Below are positions 25,841-40,000 of a stretch of 64,000 nt of DNA, piece after piece. The position numbers and the translations under genes are program-made. The stretch is from positions 434,001-498,000 of the forward strand of contig VXAZ01002367.1 in the NCBI GenBank assembly GCA_013399875.1, written 5' to 3'. Positions within the stretch are counted from its first letter, which is position 1; the number at the start of each line of letters is the position of its first letter. A model generated the notes under the pieces. The model saw only the letters and a list, made by a program, of their open reading frames with translations. It did not search any database and had not been told where the DNA came from. The DNA is from Gymnorhina tibicen. Its lineage: Eukaryota; Chordata; Aves; Passeriformes; Artamidae.

Positions 25841-28800
25841 GAACAACTTTGCTTGCATTGCAATGATTAATACACCCCCCCATACACACACTGTCACACA
25901 ATTATACAAGTTAAATCAAATAAATCAGAGGTGCTTCTCCAAGCCTTGACAAAGCCCAGAAGCCTACAGGCCCAAAGCAGCCTTTGAGGCAGCGTTCTCA
26001 ATTTTGCACAGTTGCAGGGAGCTCTATATAAATCCTCTCATTGTTCTGCTGCAGGTGCATGGATGGGAGTTATCTCCGGTATCTGGCCCTGTCCTTGAGA
26101 CAAACTTGCCCACTTGCCCAACCCCATGTCATGACACAGCTTTCCCACTCCAGGCAAGATGATGGAGGGCTGAGCTTCTCCAGAGGCTCTTGGAGTGTTT
26201 TACAGCCTTGCTCAGACTTTTCCTCAGTGCCTGCTTCTGAATTGCTGACACTGCAGGGAAAAGGCAGAAATCAAACGGTCCCTTTGTGCAGCACAGCTGG
26301 ACTGCGCTCCAGAAGGGCTGCTCCTCACTTCGGGCATCTCTGCACACAATGAATCCAAACCAAAGGGCCAGGCAGGGCCTAAACTGGCTATACTATACAG
26401 GTACTTTTCTGTCAAATTGTACATTTCGGTTTTTTTGTAGTCCTGAATTTTCACCCCAACCCCTGTCTAGCAATTCAGGCTATGCAGGAGTCAGAGGCTT
26501 AGGGATGACAGCTGCTCTCAAATCACCGGGGGTCATGTACATCCCAATGCTCCAGATGACAGCAGTGACCAGAAGCAGCAGAAGACTTAATTTCCAAAAT
26601 CTCACATGACCACAGGCCACTGCACCAACAGTCACAAGTCATCTCGTACGGTCTAAAAGCAATTTCCCTTTTTTTTCATTGGTTTTAATAGGTTTGAGGG
26701 GTTTGTTTGATTTTAAACAAGTAACTTGCTAACTATTTTCCATTCTGATTTGTCTTTCACAGGTTTGTCTTTGCTTATGGAAACAATGTTTCACTTGTCC
26801 TTTTTATGACGTTAAAAATTCAAAGTTATGTCATATTTTTAATCAACTGTCTGTATTAATTTCCTCTGCAATTCAGACAAAGTTTACTTGTATCACTTTC
26901 TCAAACTGTATTCCCACTCATGGAATATGCCTCAAATATACTCATTTCCTCATGATGGATTATTTTCATTAGAAAAACTCCTTTTGAAGTATACGTCTTC
27001 TCTGGATGTTTTCCATCTCTTTTGGAGTTTCACCTTTGCACTGGCTTGCCAGGACTCCATGCTTGTTCCTCTCCAACCCAGCTCTCTGCAAGAGCACACA
27101 GGAGTGCTTGGAGTATCTTCCTATCAACAAATGTTCAGGTTAGCAAAACATACTGGTTTATCTGGTTTTACTGCTGAATCTCTAGCTGCAATCTAAACTG
27201 GTTTAGATGGTTAATAAAACATTAAAGATTAAATAAATGAAAGTATTTAAATCCAGAGTTATGCAAAGACATTCTTTACTTTCAAGAGTGCCTACTGCAT
27301 GCCACCAGCTCTCCAAAGCTCTGATGAGAGCCTGCCTAAAAAGAGGCCTTAAACATGGGCAGTCCTCATGCTTGGCAGGCTCACAGTGCAGTTTTCAAGC
27401 TCAGCAGTTTTCAGTCATTTGAAAATGACAGCAACAGCCATGGAAACCCTCATGAGGTGCTCAGCAGCTTTTGAAGAAGATCAATAAATTAATTTTACTC
27501 CCTTATTTGCTACTAATTTTCAAGGGAATTCTGAACAAACACATACACAGCTCAGCTTTCTCCGTAAGACTTTCTAGCAAAGATCAGATGCTAGAAAGGC
27601 CTTTATGAGTAAGTCCAAGAGTTTGCTCACAAACTTCCTAGAGGAAAAAAAAGCAAGCAAACCACAGCCACCACTCCAAGGGACTGCCTTTGAGAAGAGA
27701 GACGGAAATAAAGTGGGGCAAGGGGAAGAAGATGCCTGCATTGTCTGATGTTTGGTGGTCATGGTGTAACCAGCCAGACAATTCCCATGAGAAAAGTCTA
27801 CAAAGAAACACCAGCTGGCCAACCCTATCTTTAAAAATTTCCTAAAGTATGGTTGCTACATTTAACCTAGACAGTACATGAACACAATAGCAATTTGTAA
27901 GATTAAAACTTGCAAGATTAAAACTGGGATATCCCAGTGTGATGCTGTTTAAATCATCAAGCTTCCAGTGGGTAGATATTCAAACACTTTTTGGAAACTG
28001 TTGTCTTTTCTTCACACTAACAACCACAGATCCAAGATCCCCCATTCTTTGACCATTTTTTAAATTCCTAACTGTCAGCACCTCCTAAACCCCTAAGTAA
28101 ATGTTACCTTTTGATAAGCCCATCTGCACGGAATAGCAACATCTTTTGTTGATGAGTGATGTACTTTGTCAATACAAGGGCAGGAAAAGAATGGACCAAA
28201 GCAATTTCTGGGCCTTCAGTTAAGACACAGAAGTAATTTCAGATGACAAGCATCAATATGGTAAACTTCACCATCTTCTGTTTAATTAACTTTATCAAAA
28301 CCACCATCATTTTGCACATCTTGAAGCACTGGGTACAACTCTGGGTGTTTCTGGTATGAAAGGTCAAGGTACCAGAAATCAAAAAAAGCTTAAATTAAAT
28401 TACATCTGCGGGTACAAACTCTGCTTCCATGGTTTTTCTATACTTCATTTTCCCCACTTACAACTCAGCTTGATTTTTAGCCATTATTATATTGCTACAA
28501 TGAAAGTTTTAACTTTCCCATTAACCACAAGTAAATATGTTTTACCAGTTCAAAACATTGAATCCGAGACAGGAATCGCTTCAGCCCTGCCAGCCTGGTA
28601 GAGTCACTCAGTCTCAGCAACAAAAGGTTTCAATCAGATAGCCAAAACTTTTGTCCATCAGATTTAGATTTGCCCTGAAATGCAAGACAGATTTTGCTCC
28701 TTCCCCTCTTTGCAGAGCCAAAAAGCACAGAAACCAAGAAAATTAAAACCTGCTGCATTACTCTGCAACATGCTACAAAATGTAATAAAAAGCCAAATGT

Positions 28801-29803
28801 CTCTCTGCCCTCCCCTCCTCATCTATTTGAATTATTATTTCAAACAGTCATGTAGCTGCAACTCTGCCTACATCTCCAAAAGCTAAACAATTATGCCACA
28901 ATAGGAGTATTTTGTTCACTCAGAAAAAAAATCATCTAATGAAAAACTGTGTTGGTGGTTGAATCCATTTCCTTTAGGAGGAGCTGGCTGTAATCTCAGT
29001 GGGACTTGTGGTTTCGGCTATTCATACTGTTCATAGCATTTTCTGTTTTTTCTCAAAGCAATGTAACCCAGCAACACAGAGAAAAGCTGTGATTAACTTC
29101 TTCTGAGATACAAGATGTCACAGCAGTGCAAGTCGCCTCTTCACTAGGAGAATCATAAATCTCTGTCACTGTGTTTTGCACAGACATCTCACATCTCAGG
29201 CAGAGTGGGAACCAAAGTTAGAAATCACTGAAATTTTCTACCCAAGAACAAGTTGACTGTGGACTCGTGACTCTTGGACCAGAGATCATCCTTCAGAGCT
29301 GCCAGAAACTGTGTCTCCCAGGGCCTGATTGATACCTTCAGTTCCTTGCCAACCACAGGAGAGCTTTAAAATTAACAAGCATTATATTAGCTGACTTTAC
29401 CTAAGGAATAGCTATCAATTATCCACACATGCAGAAGACATTTCCTTTTATTTGTACGCAAATGTCCATATGTGGTGGAATGAAACTGGAAGGGAACATC
29501 TGGGCATCAAAATCTTACATAAATTACATACTTTTTTTAAAAATACACTAAAATGCTTGAGTCAATCTCAGTAAATAAATTTATAGAAATCCAAAACACC
29601 ACAACCAAACAAACAAACAATTAAAAACTAAGGGGAATAATCAGAATGATGTTAAGGAAAAAAATAAAACTCTTTCCTTTATCTCTCATATCAGACACCT
29701 AGGATTGCCCTGATCACTGAAGTACAACAGCTACACAGTAAGACATCCAGGCTCTGTTACTCGAGATAAAGAATAATTCATAATTAATAGGCTTTAAAAA
29801 AAA

Positions 29804-30529
29804 GTGAGACCCATCTGGCTGTCCCACCAACACAGAGATCTTGGGAGGAACTCAGCTCGCACTGGCCAGCACACCTCTGCTGTCCAAACCTTTGGGATCC
29901 GGCACGGCACACAGCCGGGCTGCAGACACCTTACCCAAGAGCTGCAGGACAGCCATCAGCTCCAGACTCCAGCAGGGCTCAGACCTGACTCTCCCAAGTG
30001 GGAGGACCCTGGAGCTGCCACCAGAGCAGCAGGGAAGCAAGATTCCATCACTCCTCTCCAGCCCCAGCAGCCAAGACCTGCACACAGCTCTGGGACAAGC
30101 ACCAGCCTTCCTCTGTCCAAGCGCTTTGCTAATGAACACACTGATGCAGTCACTTCTGTGTGCTCTGGGAGATATTATTTCTTTTTTTTAATGACCATGA
30201 TAATGGTTCTATTATCTCCTGTGTATATTAAAACTGGCCTTTCAGCTCTTCCATTAATACCAGAACCCCAAGTCAGAGGTGAACTCCAAGTGACTCTGAC
30301 ACTTTCAGATCAGGGCATCTCTCTAACAGGCTCTGACATGGCCTCTTTTCATGTCTCGGGACTTCAGCAAGAGGGGAAAAAACTTCCCAGAACTCAGGAT
30401 TTCCAAACTGCTCTCCAGCAGCAGTTATTTATTACTGCTCTGCCCTACAGTGTCACCCAGGTGCTGCAGAGGAAAGGAGGCCATTCCCTGCTATCAAGAG
30501 TTACAAAATATTTTGAGAAAATCTGGTGA
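29804..30529 (+). other. Long open frame without ATG start; not called as a gene
   Basis: An open frame of 241 codons, the longest in the window outside the CpG island. Its first codon is GTG; the first ATG-encoded methionines are near residue 129 (MTMIM, followed by a short hydrophobic run). I recognise no domain, and the first half sits in locally GC-rich sequence that lowers stop frequency. An 18-19 nt A run lies about 110 nt downstream (30638), but no AATAAA precedes it and no target-site duplication is apparent. Most likely chance. Confidence 0.3.
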
Positions 30530-30637
30530 AGGATAAGCAGATGGGCACAAGATGAAAGCAAAGCAATCCTGGGGCTGAAAGCAATGGCTTTTATGTTTTG
30601 TAAAGTTTTTTGTTTTGCAAAGTTGACCAGGTGGTTT

Positions 30638-30656
30638 AAAAAAAAAAAAAAAAAAA
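30638..30656 (+). repeat. Poly-A tract (19 nt) with GA tail
   Basis: A run followed by GAGAGAGAG. Possibly a retrotransposition scar, but no source transcript was recognised. Confidence 0.8.
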
Positions 30657-30939
30657 GAGAGAGAGAAAATTCAGATCAAAAGACAAGAATAAACTGAATA
30701 AATTTATAAGAGCCAAAGTAGCATTGAAGAAAATTCACTACTGCCAAGAACTAAGTGCACTGCTTGCCTGTTACACATGAACAAAAAAATCCAAACTCCA
30801 ACATGGCACCTCCAAAGCCACACAGGAATAGGGTGTGTTTATTCCCCTGTGCTCCTCTCTGGGAAGAAATCCTTCAGGAACCAGCTATCAGCTCTTAATG
30901 ACTAGTTTTGTTACTCACAGGCCCCACAATGAAACGGGG

Positions 30940-31075
30940 TGGCTGAGGTTACCACGCTGTGGTAATAATCAAATTTAAGGGGATTATAATCATTATAAGC
31001 TAATCAGGGTAGAATTATATATTTTTAATTAGCAGCTGCTGTGTGGTTAAGGCACTAGAATCCCCAGCTGTTTGC
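30940..31075. promoter_or_regulatory. Candidate intronic enhancer: RUNX, homeodomain and E-box motif cluster
   Basis: A perfect inverted repeat TTACCAC-GCT-GTGGTAA at 30949-30965 contains two back-to-back RUNX-type half sites. It is followed by GGATTATAATCATTATAAGC with OTX/bicoid and homeodomain-type words, then TTAATTAG at 31025-31032, CAGCTG E-box at 31033-31038, and a further TGTGGTTAA RUNX-type site at 31042-31050. The density resembles conserved noncoding enhancers. Conservation and activity are not testable from this sequence. Confidence 0.35.
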
Positions 31076-34000
31076 TGGTAAATGCAACCAACAGAATCTT
31101 ATTTGAGCGCAAAATATGTACTTTTACATGGAAAATATATTAAGGAAATAAAAAAAATTGCCCTTAAAAATACTACATACTGTAAAACCTCATTATAGAT
31201 CATGTTTTTTGCTCTCAGCATTGGAAAGATTTTTTTTTTTAGCCCCTGCATTTAATCTTATATTGAACATAGGCCAAATACAAAAATATACAATACATTG
31301 TGTATATTGTTACTTCAAAGCGCATGGTAGTTATTTGTAAATCCTCCAGCATTTGGTATAAACATATAGTGTTTGTCTATTCATTGTAAGTCTAGAAAAG
31401 GACATATTTATGGGGAGCCCTAAGAGGTATTCACTGCTCTAGAATGGAGACTGAATAAAACCTGTCATTTGGATTTTCATGTAACAACAGACTTTAATCC
31501 AAGATTCCCAAGTAAAGAAACAGATCTCCTCAGTTTCTGTAACCACGCCTGCACACGCTGTTGTATTTTTTAATTATTTTTCAGCTGCATTTTAACTGAG
31601 AACCTCTCTATGTTATCACAGAGAGACTTCAACAGGCACCAGTCCCCAGAGATCTTGCTTTGTTTAAAAATAAAGCAAACCCAACAGCCAGTTCAACTGA
31701 AAACAAAATGGTTTTGTTAAGGCTTCTCAGGTATAAAGAGGCTGATCAGAGCCTGCAGATGCTTGGCAGAAGTCTACAACAAAAACCCCAAACAGCAAAG
31801 CAGCTGGTCTTGTCTTCAAACACGTTCTTCAGGTTCCCAGTGAGAGACCAGCCTCCCTCCCCACAATCCAGCAGATTTGTGACGTTTTGGCTGAACGCAA
31901 GGCAGCAGCAGAACTGCACCTGAGCACAGCCAGGCCCCTCATTCCAGAATCAGGCTCCTCTGGAAAGGGCTAAGCAGTTCCCTTCAAATTCATAGCCCTC
32001 ACAGAGGGTAGGGCTCTGTCCAGGGGAGCAGACAGCCAGGCTGGCTGGGTGATGAGAACCTTCCCAAGCCAAGGCAGCCCAGCTTTGGATGGTCAGTTTC
32101 TGCGTCCAGCACTGTCAGTGTTGCTCTGTCTGCCACAGGTTCCCCGAGCCTTGTCCTGCTAAAAGAACAGTGACACCTCCCCACCGCCACAGACAGTGAG
32201 CATTTGTGTCCGTTCCATCACCTCTCTCAGCCCAAACCAGGTAAGGATTCTACTGCTGGAGAAGACCCTAGATTCAGCTATTTTGGATAGAACTGTTTCC
32301 TATGAAACGGATGCAATACAACCAAGACTGCACACCAGCTCTTCACAGAAACTGCTATTTCTATGAGTTTTCAAGCTCTGAATAACATCCTCTGCCATGT
32401 CTGAGGACTTTGACTAACGGGTCAGCAAACGAAGACTCAGAAAACCCAACAACCATTACCTGACTTAAATACCCTTCTGTTGATTAAGACTAACACAGTC
32501 AGCCATGGAAAAAAAAAGGCCTCCCTGAAATGCCAAGAGCTCTGGGGTAAACCATCTGATCTTGCAGATAGGTGCTGCTGCCAAGACTGTCTTCTCCAAC
32601 ACACCCAAAACCCTGTGAGGGTTACTGACAACTTCAGACCAAGGTTACTGGTGACGGGAGCTGTACAGGACTTAAACTCTTGTCTTTCCACTCTAAAACA
32701 CAACACACTCTCAGAGCAAGGGCAAAATATATTTGAGGGAGAAAGGGGCCTAAAAAAACCAGCTGTTACACCCAAAATGCTAGCATCACAAACACGGCAC
32801 TTTCAAATCACAAGGACAGAGTCACTGAAGACATCGCCTCTGACAAGAGGTGCACAAGGAAATCAAAGACTTTCACACAACTGTGGCACTGAGCTGTGCC
32901 CAAGCAAGTAAATAATGGACTAAATTAATTGCCTGTAGCATGACACTGCTGGAAAATCCTGGAGGTTTTGACTGCTTTGTAGCATCATTCTTTCAACTCC
33001 ACCCCATGCTGGGGCTTTAATCTGCATGGCTGTAAGGGCACTATCAGCAATGTTAGAGGCGAGACTAAAAATAAACGAGAGACAAGAAAAATGCAAAGCT
33101 CCTCCTCCCTGCAAGGTCTGGAGGGAATTTCCTGAGTCAGTCAGACTGCTGGATCACTTGCTTACTTGTTACTAAGTATGAATTTTCACAGCAGAGTGCG
33201 TGGTTTTCACTGAAGTTTCCAGGTTAAAATCAACAGGGCAATAATGTCATAAGGAAACTAAACATCACTAACCCTCTTGAGGGACAGGATCCCTGCTGCT
33301 TCCCCGCCCATGCTGCACGTGGTACTTCCAAGGAAAATACAGCCTTTCTAGGTCAAATATGAAAGTACTGGGGGCAAAGACAGTCCCTTGGATGTATGGG
33401 TGAAGGACACCAGCTCCCACAGTAACCTGCATCTTACTCAATCCATTAGATCTGTTTACCCCTGGATAAAGAAGCTGTCATGCAACATTCAAAAGAGCTG
33501 AAGGGTTTATCCCTCTGCGAAGCACCTCTCCAAAGGTTCTCTTGAGTGCCAAAAGGCATTTGGGGAAGGAGAGGTCAGCCCTTCTCCCTGTGGCAACCAT
33601 GGAGGACACAGCCTCCATGGAGCAGCAGACACAAGTGATTTCAGAGCTACACAAGAAGCTGGCATGGAGATTTGTTTATGGAGAGCTAAAAATTAAGTTT
33701 GACTTTAAAATAGCACAGTCACCAGTTACAGCTCAGAGGGTCACATTCTTCTTCCATCTCTGCCTCCTCCCCATCTTTGCCCAGCAGCTTTCCCAAACCA
33801 GTCTGCAAGCATGGCAAGATTTCCCCACGAGGGAGGCAGGCAAAAATCTGTGGCTGGGGAGCTGAAAGAATATGCTTATGAAGGGATGCTCAGCACTTCC
33901 TACAGCACTGGACACTTTTTTCCAAGACCAACACTGCAGCAGAAACCATTCCTACCTGCAGCAGCCTGGCACACCAGATGCTATGGTATTTCATGAAAAC

Positions 34001-37000
34001 TTTAGGAGGTGCCTGCAGGTTCACAGTGCTCTAAGAGATAGGCTCACCTTCCCACTTCACTCTCTGTGGAGCTCCCCTTCTTCACCTCCCCTACCCCTGG
34101 AGCACACAGCAGAGGAAAATATAAGATTTCAAGCTTTGCAAACCTCCAGCCTAAACCAACATCCTGTAAAACTATGAGTTAAAGGCAGGAACACTTCACT
34201 TCCAAACCACAAAGGCTGTAATGAGTGTGGTTTAATTGGCTGGTACAAGAGCTGCGCAGCCAGAATCAGCAGCTGGCAATGAAATCAGCCCTTCTGCACA
34301 GCAGATTGCTAAACTTTTGCCCTTGTCTGCAACGTGGTGTGTCACAGAAGTAATTCAGTACCCATAAAAAGAATTACAAAAGTATCTAAGAAAAATAAAG
34401 TGTTAGCCCAGAACTGGCAATAGTTTCCCCCCTCCCCAAATTTTGTAGTTGTAGACTCAATAGGGATGAATTTCTACTATGTGCATATATATAACATCAT
34501 CTATAATAAAGCTGTATATTTTAGGTGTCACTTAAAATCTGGCCCTTTAGAGATACTGATTTTAAGAGGCTAAGTACATATTTAAAAATCTGATTATCTA
34601 GAATTAGAAATTAGGTTCTTTGAAAAATCAGTCTCAAGTGACAGAAGTCTCTATCAAATGATGATGGCACATTTCCTTGCTTCATTTATTTAATATATCG
34701 TTCAGCTATTCACACATGTCCAACTTCTCCCTTAGAGGTTTACAAAGCACACAGCAAGTTAGTTTGCATCTAACTTCAGAATAGCCAGATTAGTAAGGAA
34801 CAGGATTTTACAGCAAAGCCTTCCTTTCATCTGGGGCAAAAAGCTTGAATCTCATAAAGCCAGTGCAGTAAACTTTCAAGCCAAGGTATTTCACAGAGGT
34901 AGCTGGGGCTTATTGCTATCCCCATGATGGAGTTAATGAAAGTTTTATAGTTTACACTTTACTTAAAACCACCTTGTTCCCAAACAGAGAAATGCACATT
35001 AGGCAGGGTAAAAAATATATTAAAAAATAGTAACACAATCCAAAAACCACATCAACAAGAACTTGAAGTGATATGTACATACATCTTTTAATTCAAAAAG
35101 CGAGGCTAACCTAAATAAAAGGAGTACACATGAGAAGAGCAACACAGATTCCATCCTGCAAGCAGCTGAGGAATTGCTATTATCAGCCTCTTCCTGCTGT
35201 GAGATCCCGGGTGCTCACACCCAACAGCTTATGTCTTGGCTAAGGCAGGACTGAGGCCAGAAGCTGGCACTGCCTTTAGGAGTGTAACACTCAAGATGAA
35301 ATGCAAAGCAGAATTTAAACTCCTCAATTAGTTCAGCTGCAGACCACAGGCATACAGTCCATACCTTTCTGCTTTTACCTGCACAACTTCATTTTAAATT
35401 GGGTCTTGTCCCTAGGGCTCCATATTAAAGGAGTTGCTCATACAATGAAACAAGAGTCAGAAGCTTTGGACGTGTCAGGACAAATCCCACCAAATGTAAA
35501 TTGGTGTAATGTACAGATTTATGCTGGCTTACATGGCACTAGAAAGGGAAAGGCAGTAACTCAAACTGCTGCACAGGCTCCCGACAACAGTGATGATAAG
35601 CATTGCTTTTCTAAGGCTGAAAGAAGGTTCTGGGAAAGGAAGATAAATCAAAATATGTCATCTTTGAAAGGGCAGCAATGCAGGAGCTAAGCCCCAGTGG
35701 CTTCACAAACACCCATCTCTTCCCAGTAAAACAGGCTTTGGTGTTATTCAGTACATAAGTTTTGCAACAGTTTTCATTCTAGTTAAAATTGCATGAGGTT
35801 CATTAATTTTAATGCTATGTGATTTGCCGTGCCCACACCTAGGAATGCACCAAACCCTGGAAGCATTTGCCTGTTGGCAGAGGAATGAGTCCTGCTCACT
35901 CAGCCCTACTCACTCCTCCTGCTCCAGAACTGGGCTGCAGCAGGACACTGCCTTTGGTGCCTTTAGAGCTGACCTTGCCAACTTCCAGCAGCTGCCCAGG
36001 ATCACGTCCACAGTCAGGCACCCTGGTTTCACTCGCCTTCTGAAAGCCACCACCCTGTCAGGGACAGGGAACAGAGCGGGACAGGGCCCCTTCTGAACAC
36101 CGAGGCTGAGGCAGAGCCTGTGTCCCCCCTCTCGGCTTGTGCAAGTTCACACAGAACATGGGTCTGTATTCTCTAAAAATCAAACACCCCCCTCAAAGAG
36201 CAAAACTTGCTAGTATGTCAATTATGACAAATGCTGCTGATCAGGAAACTGAAACTGTGAGCTCAAGTTGCATTTTAAAGGCATTTACTCCTATATTTTG
36301 ATGCATTCTCTTGATCTGAGATATTAAATCAAGCACATTGAGCTAATTTTTTTCCATGTTAAAAGGGGGTTTATCAGCACACCTCTGGTGGAATATTAAC
36401 TCCAGTGTTTTGCTAGGAAGAGGCTGAATTTAATCTGGATTGCAATTGGAGAGCGGGAAAGAAAAAAGGTCAGAGCAAACATGGCACCATTATTAAAGAA
36501 ATGGGTTAATTATCAACCACGGGTATGAAACCGTGGAAACACGACAGCAGCCCAGTCCTTCTGGTGATGATGCTGGCTGCTGGACAAGCAGAAAGCGATC
36601 CAGACCAGTTGCAAGAAGAAAGGGATTAAAGCTCTCACGTTGTTACGTAACTAAAGAAGCTGGTTCTGAAACAGATATCTGTATCTGCAGGGTATTTGGG
36701 GTACAATGGTTTTATTAGCCAGAGACACCACAACCAGCAAGGCAGGCTTAATACCCATTAAAAAAATATTTTATGCCTGGTATTAGGGAGCTCTGCTGGG
36801 TTCAGAAATGGATCAGACATTTCTTCACATAACAAGAAGAGCCAAAGGCAGCATCTGAAATCTCACAAAAGGCAACAAACACTATAAACAAGGTACATAA
36901 AGCCTCCAGCTTCCAGGCATAAACTGCCCTCTACCTACAAGAGATCAGGACACTCTACCAGGAACAGGTTATTCTTCCCAGCGGGCGCCTGTTTCTAATG

Positions 37001-40000
37001 CTATCTTCTAAAACAGATTATATCAACCAGTATTTGCATCAGGAAAGCAACTGAGAGGACAGCTCACCTGAGTCTGCTGTGACACACCCTACACCAAACT
37101 AAACAGCATCCAGCAACATGATAATTTCCAAAACCACTCACAAAAACAGAACACAGAAAATTTGTAACTGTTACTTTTTTAGCTACCACTACAGAGAAAA
37201 AACAACACTGTAACAAAATGTTAAATGCCAAATAAGGCATAGCTACAAAAGAAAGTAAAAATATCACATCAGCCAAAACCTGCCAAAACTGAAGGAATCA
37301 TAACAGATAAAATAATGTATTACAAGTAAAGTGGGTAAAAATAGAAATGCCAGGATATGACATGCCTTTGAGTTATAGAAAAAGCATCTGGATTGTCCTC
37401 AAATCCCCTCCTGACTGCTGTCTAACTCGGTAATCATCCCTCTTGAGCAACAGGGTTGTCTCGAGCAGAGCAATGGGGCAACGCCGATTTCTTTTCATCT
37501 GATGCCATTTGGGGCAAAGCACCTTCCCAGTCAGACAGGGAACAGTTTGTGCCCTCAGCTGCACAGACCTGGGTGCAGCCCAGAGCCTGCCTTTCGGCCG
37601 AGGTTGGAGCACATGAGGGGACACACAACGACCTTCTGCTTGTGGCCCTGGGGAAGGACCAATCTCCATCCATGGGAACTGCATCACAGCCACCAAAAAA
37701 CAACTCCGCAAATTAATACACAGATGCAACTCGCTCCAGGCAAAAGGAAGAGCACAGAAAGCCTCATCTCAGCCTGTCAAGGTACAAGAAATAAAATTTC
37801 CACTTATTTCCCCAGCATGCCATTTATTGAGCATTGCTAAAGAGACCCGCTTCTCTTCTGCACCCTCTTTCCTTTCAGAAGCCCAAATGCAAGGCCTGGC
37901 AATGCATCCTCACGGGATACACACTACACAGAGTGCTCCTCTGTGCAGGGGCACCTGAACACAATGACAACTTGACATATATCTTAAAAAAAAAAAAAAA
38001 AAAGGAGAGAAAAAAACCTTTCCAACTGAGCAATTTTTATTTTTACAGCAGTTACAGCCAACTGCCTGGCTCAGTATCTGGTACCTGCCACGTATGTCCT
38101 TTGCTACAGTGACAGCTACAGAGAAGTAGTTGAAAATGTTTAAGCAAAAGATGCTTTGTCATTTCATGAAGCATTTACACCGCTCAACGCTTTTAGAGAA
38201 CATTACAACAACTTGGCTGTGGATCCAGACCTTCCAGCTTAAATTATGGATTTTATAATGCTGTGAACGTCACTTCTAAAAAGCACAGACTTTGGAGTAT
38301 CTCTCCTCTGCTGACTCCCTGGTCCCCAGTGTCTGAACCAGGCAGATATTTGAGTTTTCACAGCTAAGCTAAGACAGGAGAAAATCCCTTTCCATAGAAA
38401 GCTGAGGAAAACAAAGCTGAGCAGCTGCACGTGAAAATTACATGAAGTCCAAAGCCACCGAGTGTGAGCCTTAGGACAGAGAAACAGTCAGGCAAGTGCA
38501 CAAATGCCTTCCACGTGTTCTGGGTGGAAAGAAACTGAATTTTTTAAAGTCTAACATGGAAACTGCTTTAAGCAATTTGTCATTTTTAATGGAGTTTCTG
38601 CAGTAAAAGAGAGATTTCGACAAGTTAAACAACTTCCTACTGGAATGGCTGCATGCAATGTTTAAACTACCTCTCGCAGACTCCTTAGAAAAGTAGTATT
38701 TCTAATTTTGCCATCCAGGAAGACTTTGAAATGTCACTGCTGTTTGATTTGACCAGTGCAGAGGAAATGCAGAGCTGAGAGAAGGGCAAAACAATGCATA
38801 TACCATACTGTAATTTTTTTTAACTTGATTCCAAGGCAGCTATTTGAGCCAGTGCTAAGAAATGCAAATATCGCATCTTTACCTCCAAGAGGGGGAAGCT
38901 TCAGCCACGTTTTCTGTAAATGTTACTACTTAAAGCTCGCCTGGGTATTACAAGGCATGGATGTGCAATACCACCTGAAGGAGAGCTGAGGCTGAGCGCA
39001 CCTTTTGGCTAAACCTGAGCTAGAAACAATGTTTTTATGGCAAAAAGTCCTCTGAACATGATCCACTACAAGGTATCATAATGCTGAAGTCTCTTTCACA
39101 TCAGGGACTCGGAAGAAAAATAAGTACACAATAAATATTCACCACTGTTTCTGCCACCAGTTCAGATAGCTATCAGCATTCAGCAGTGCTGCTGCTGTGT
39201 CCCAGTACTTGAAAGTACTGTCCTTTGCAGGCTTTGATGAAGTTTTGCTTATCAGTTGGTGATGCTAATGGGAAGCCTTTCCTCAGCCAGAGCTCAGGGA
39301 GGTGCAGGCTCTGCTTGACAAAGCCCACAGGTTGCTGGAAGATGCCTGAGGTTTATAAAAATGGAGCAGCTGGAGCAGAACAGCATCAAAAGTCACCTTT
39401 TATTTGTAAAATCTACGTCCATCTGCAACTAATACAGGAAAAGAGGAACACCAGTTTTAATTAGGTCTGTAAGATTGCTAAAAAAGCCCCTAACTTTTTG
39501 AAGAAAAGTTTTGAACCTTCCTGTTGAGCACACACCCAAGGCCTGGAGGGTAGGAGGTGCTGCAGGCAGCAGAAATACTCTTTTGTTAGAAGTCCACCAA
39601 TGAATTACTGTATCCAGCACATCCTGAGCCAGGCTCCAGCCAGGCAGCTGATGGAACCTTCCCTGCCAACTCAATTGCACCGTGGAAAAATGCTTGTACT
39701 CCCTGCCAGGGGCGAGATCCCATCCGGGCAGCAACCGCTACGGCAGACGCTGCACCGACTGAGAGAAGAAAACAGAAAATAAAAGCTAACTGTGAGGAGC
39801 CAGTGTGGGAGCCAGGGTTCCCTTGTTTCCTCAGCATCCTCAAGGGGAGAGCAGACAGAACCATCACAGCACGATGCAGTGCCAACTCACCCCAACTTGG
39901 TCTCAGGACTCAGAGCAGCTCGAAGCACCACAGTCCTCGGCAGGACACAGATGACCAGGCTGAGTTACACATCAGCTACACTAAATCAATTTGAAATAGG

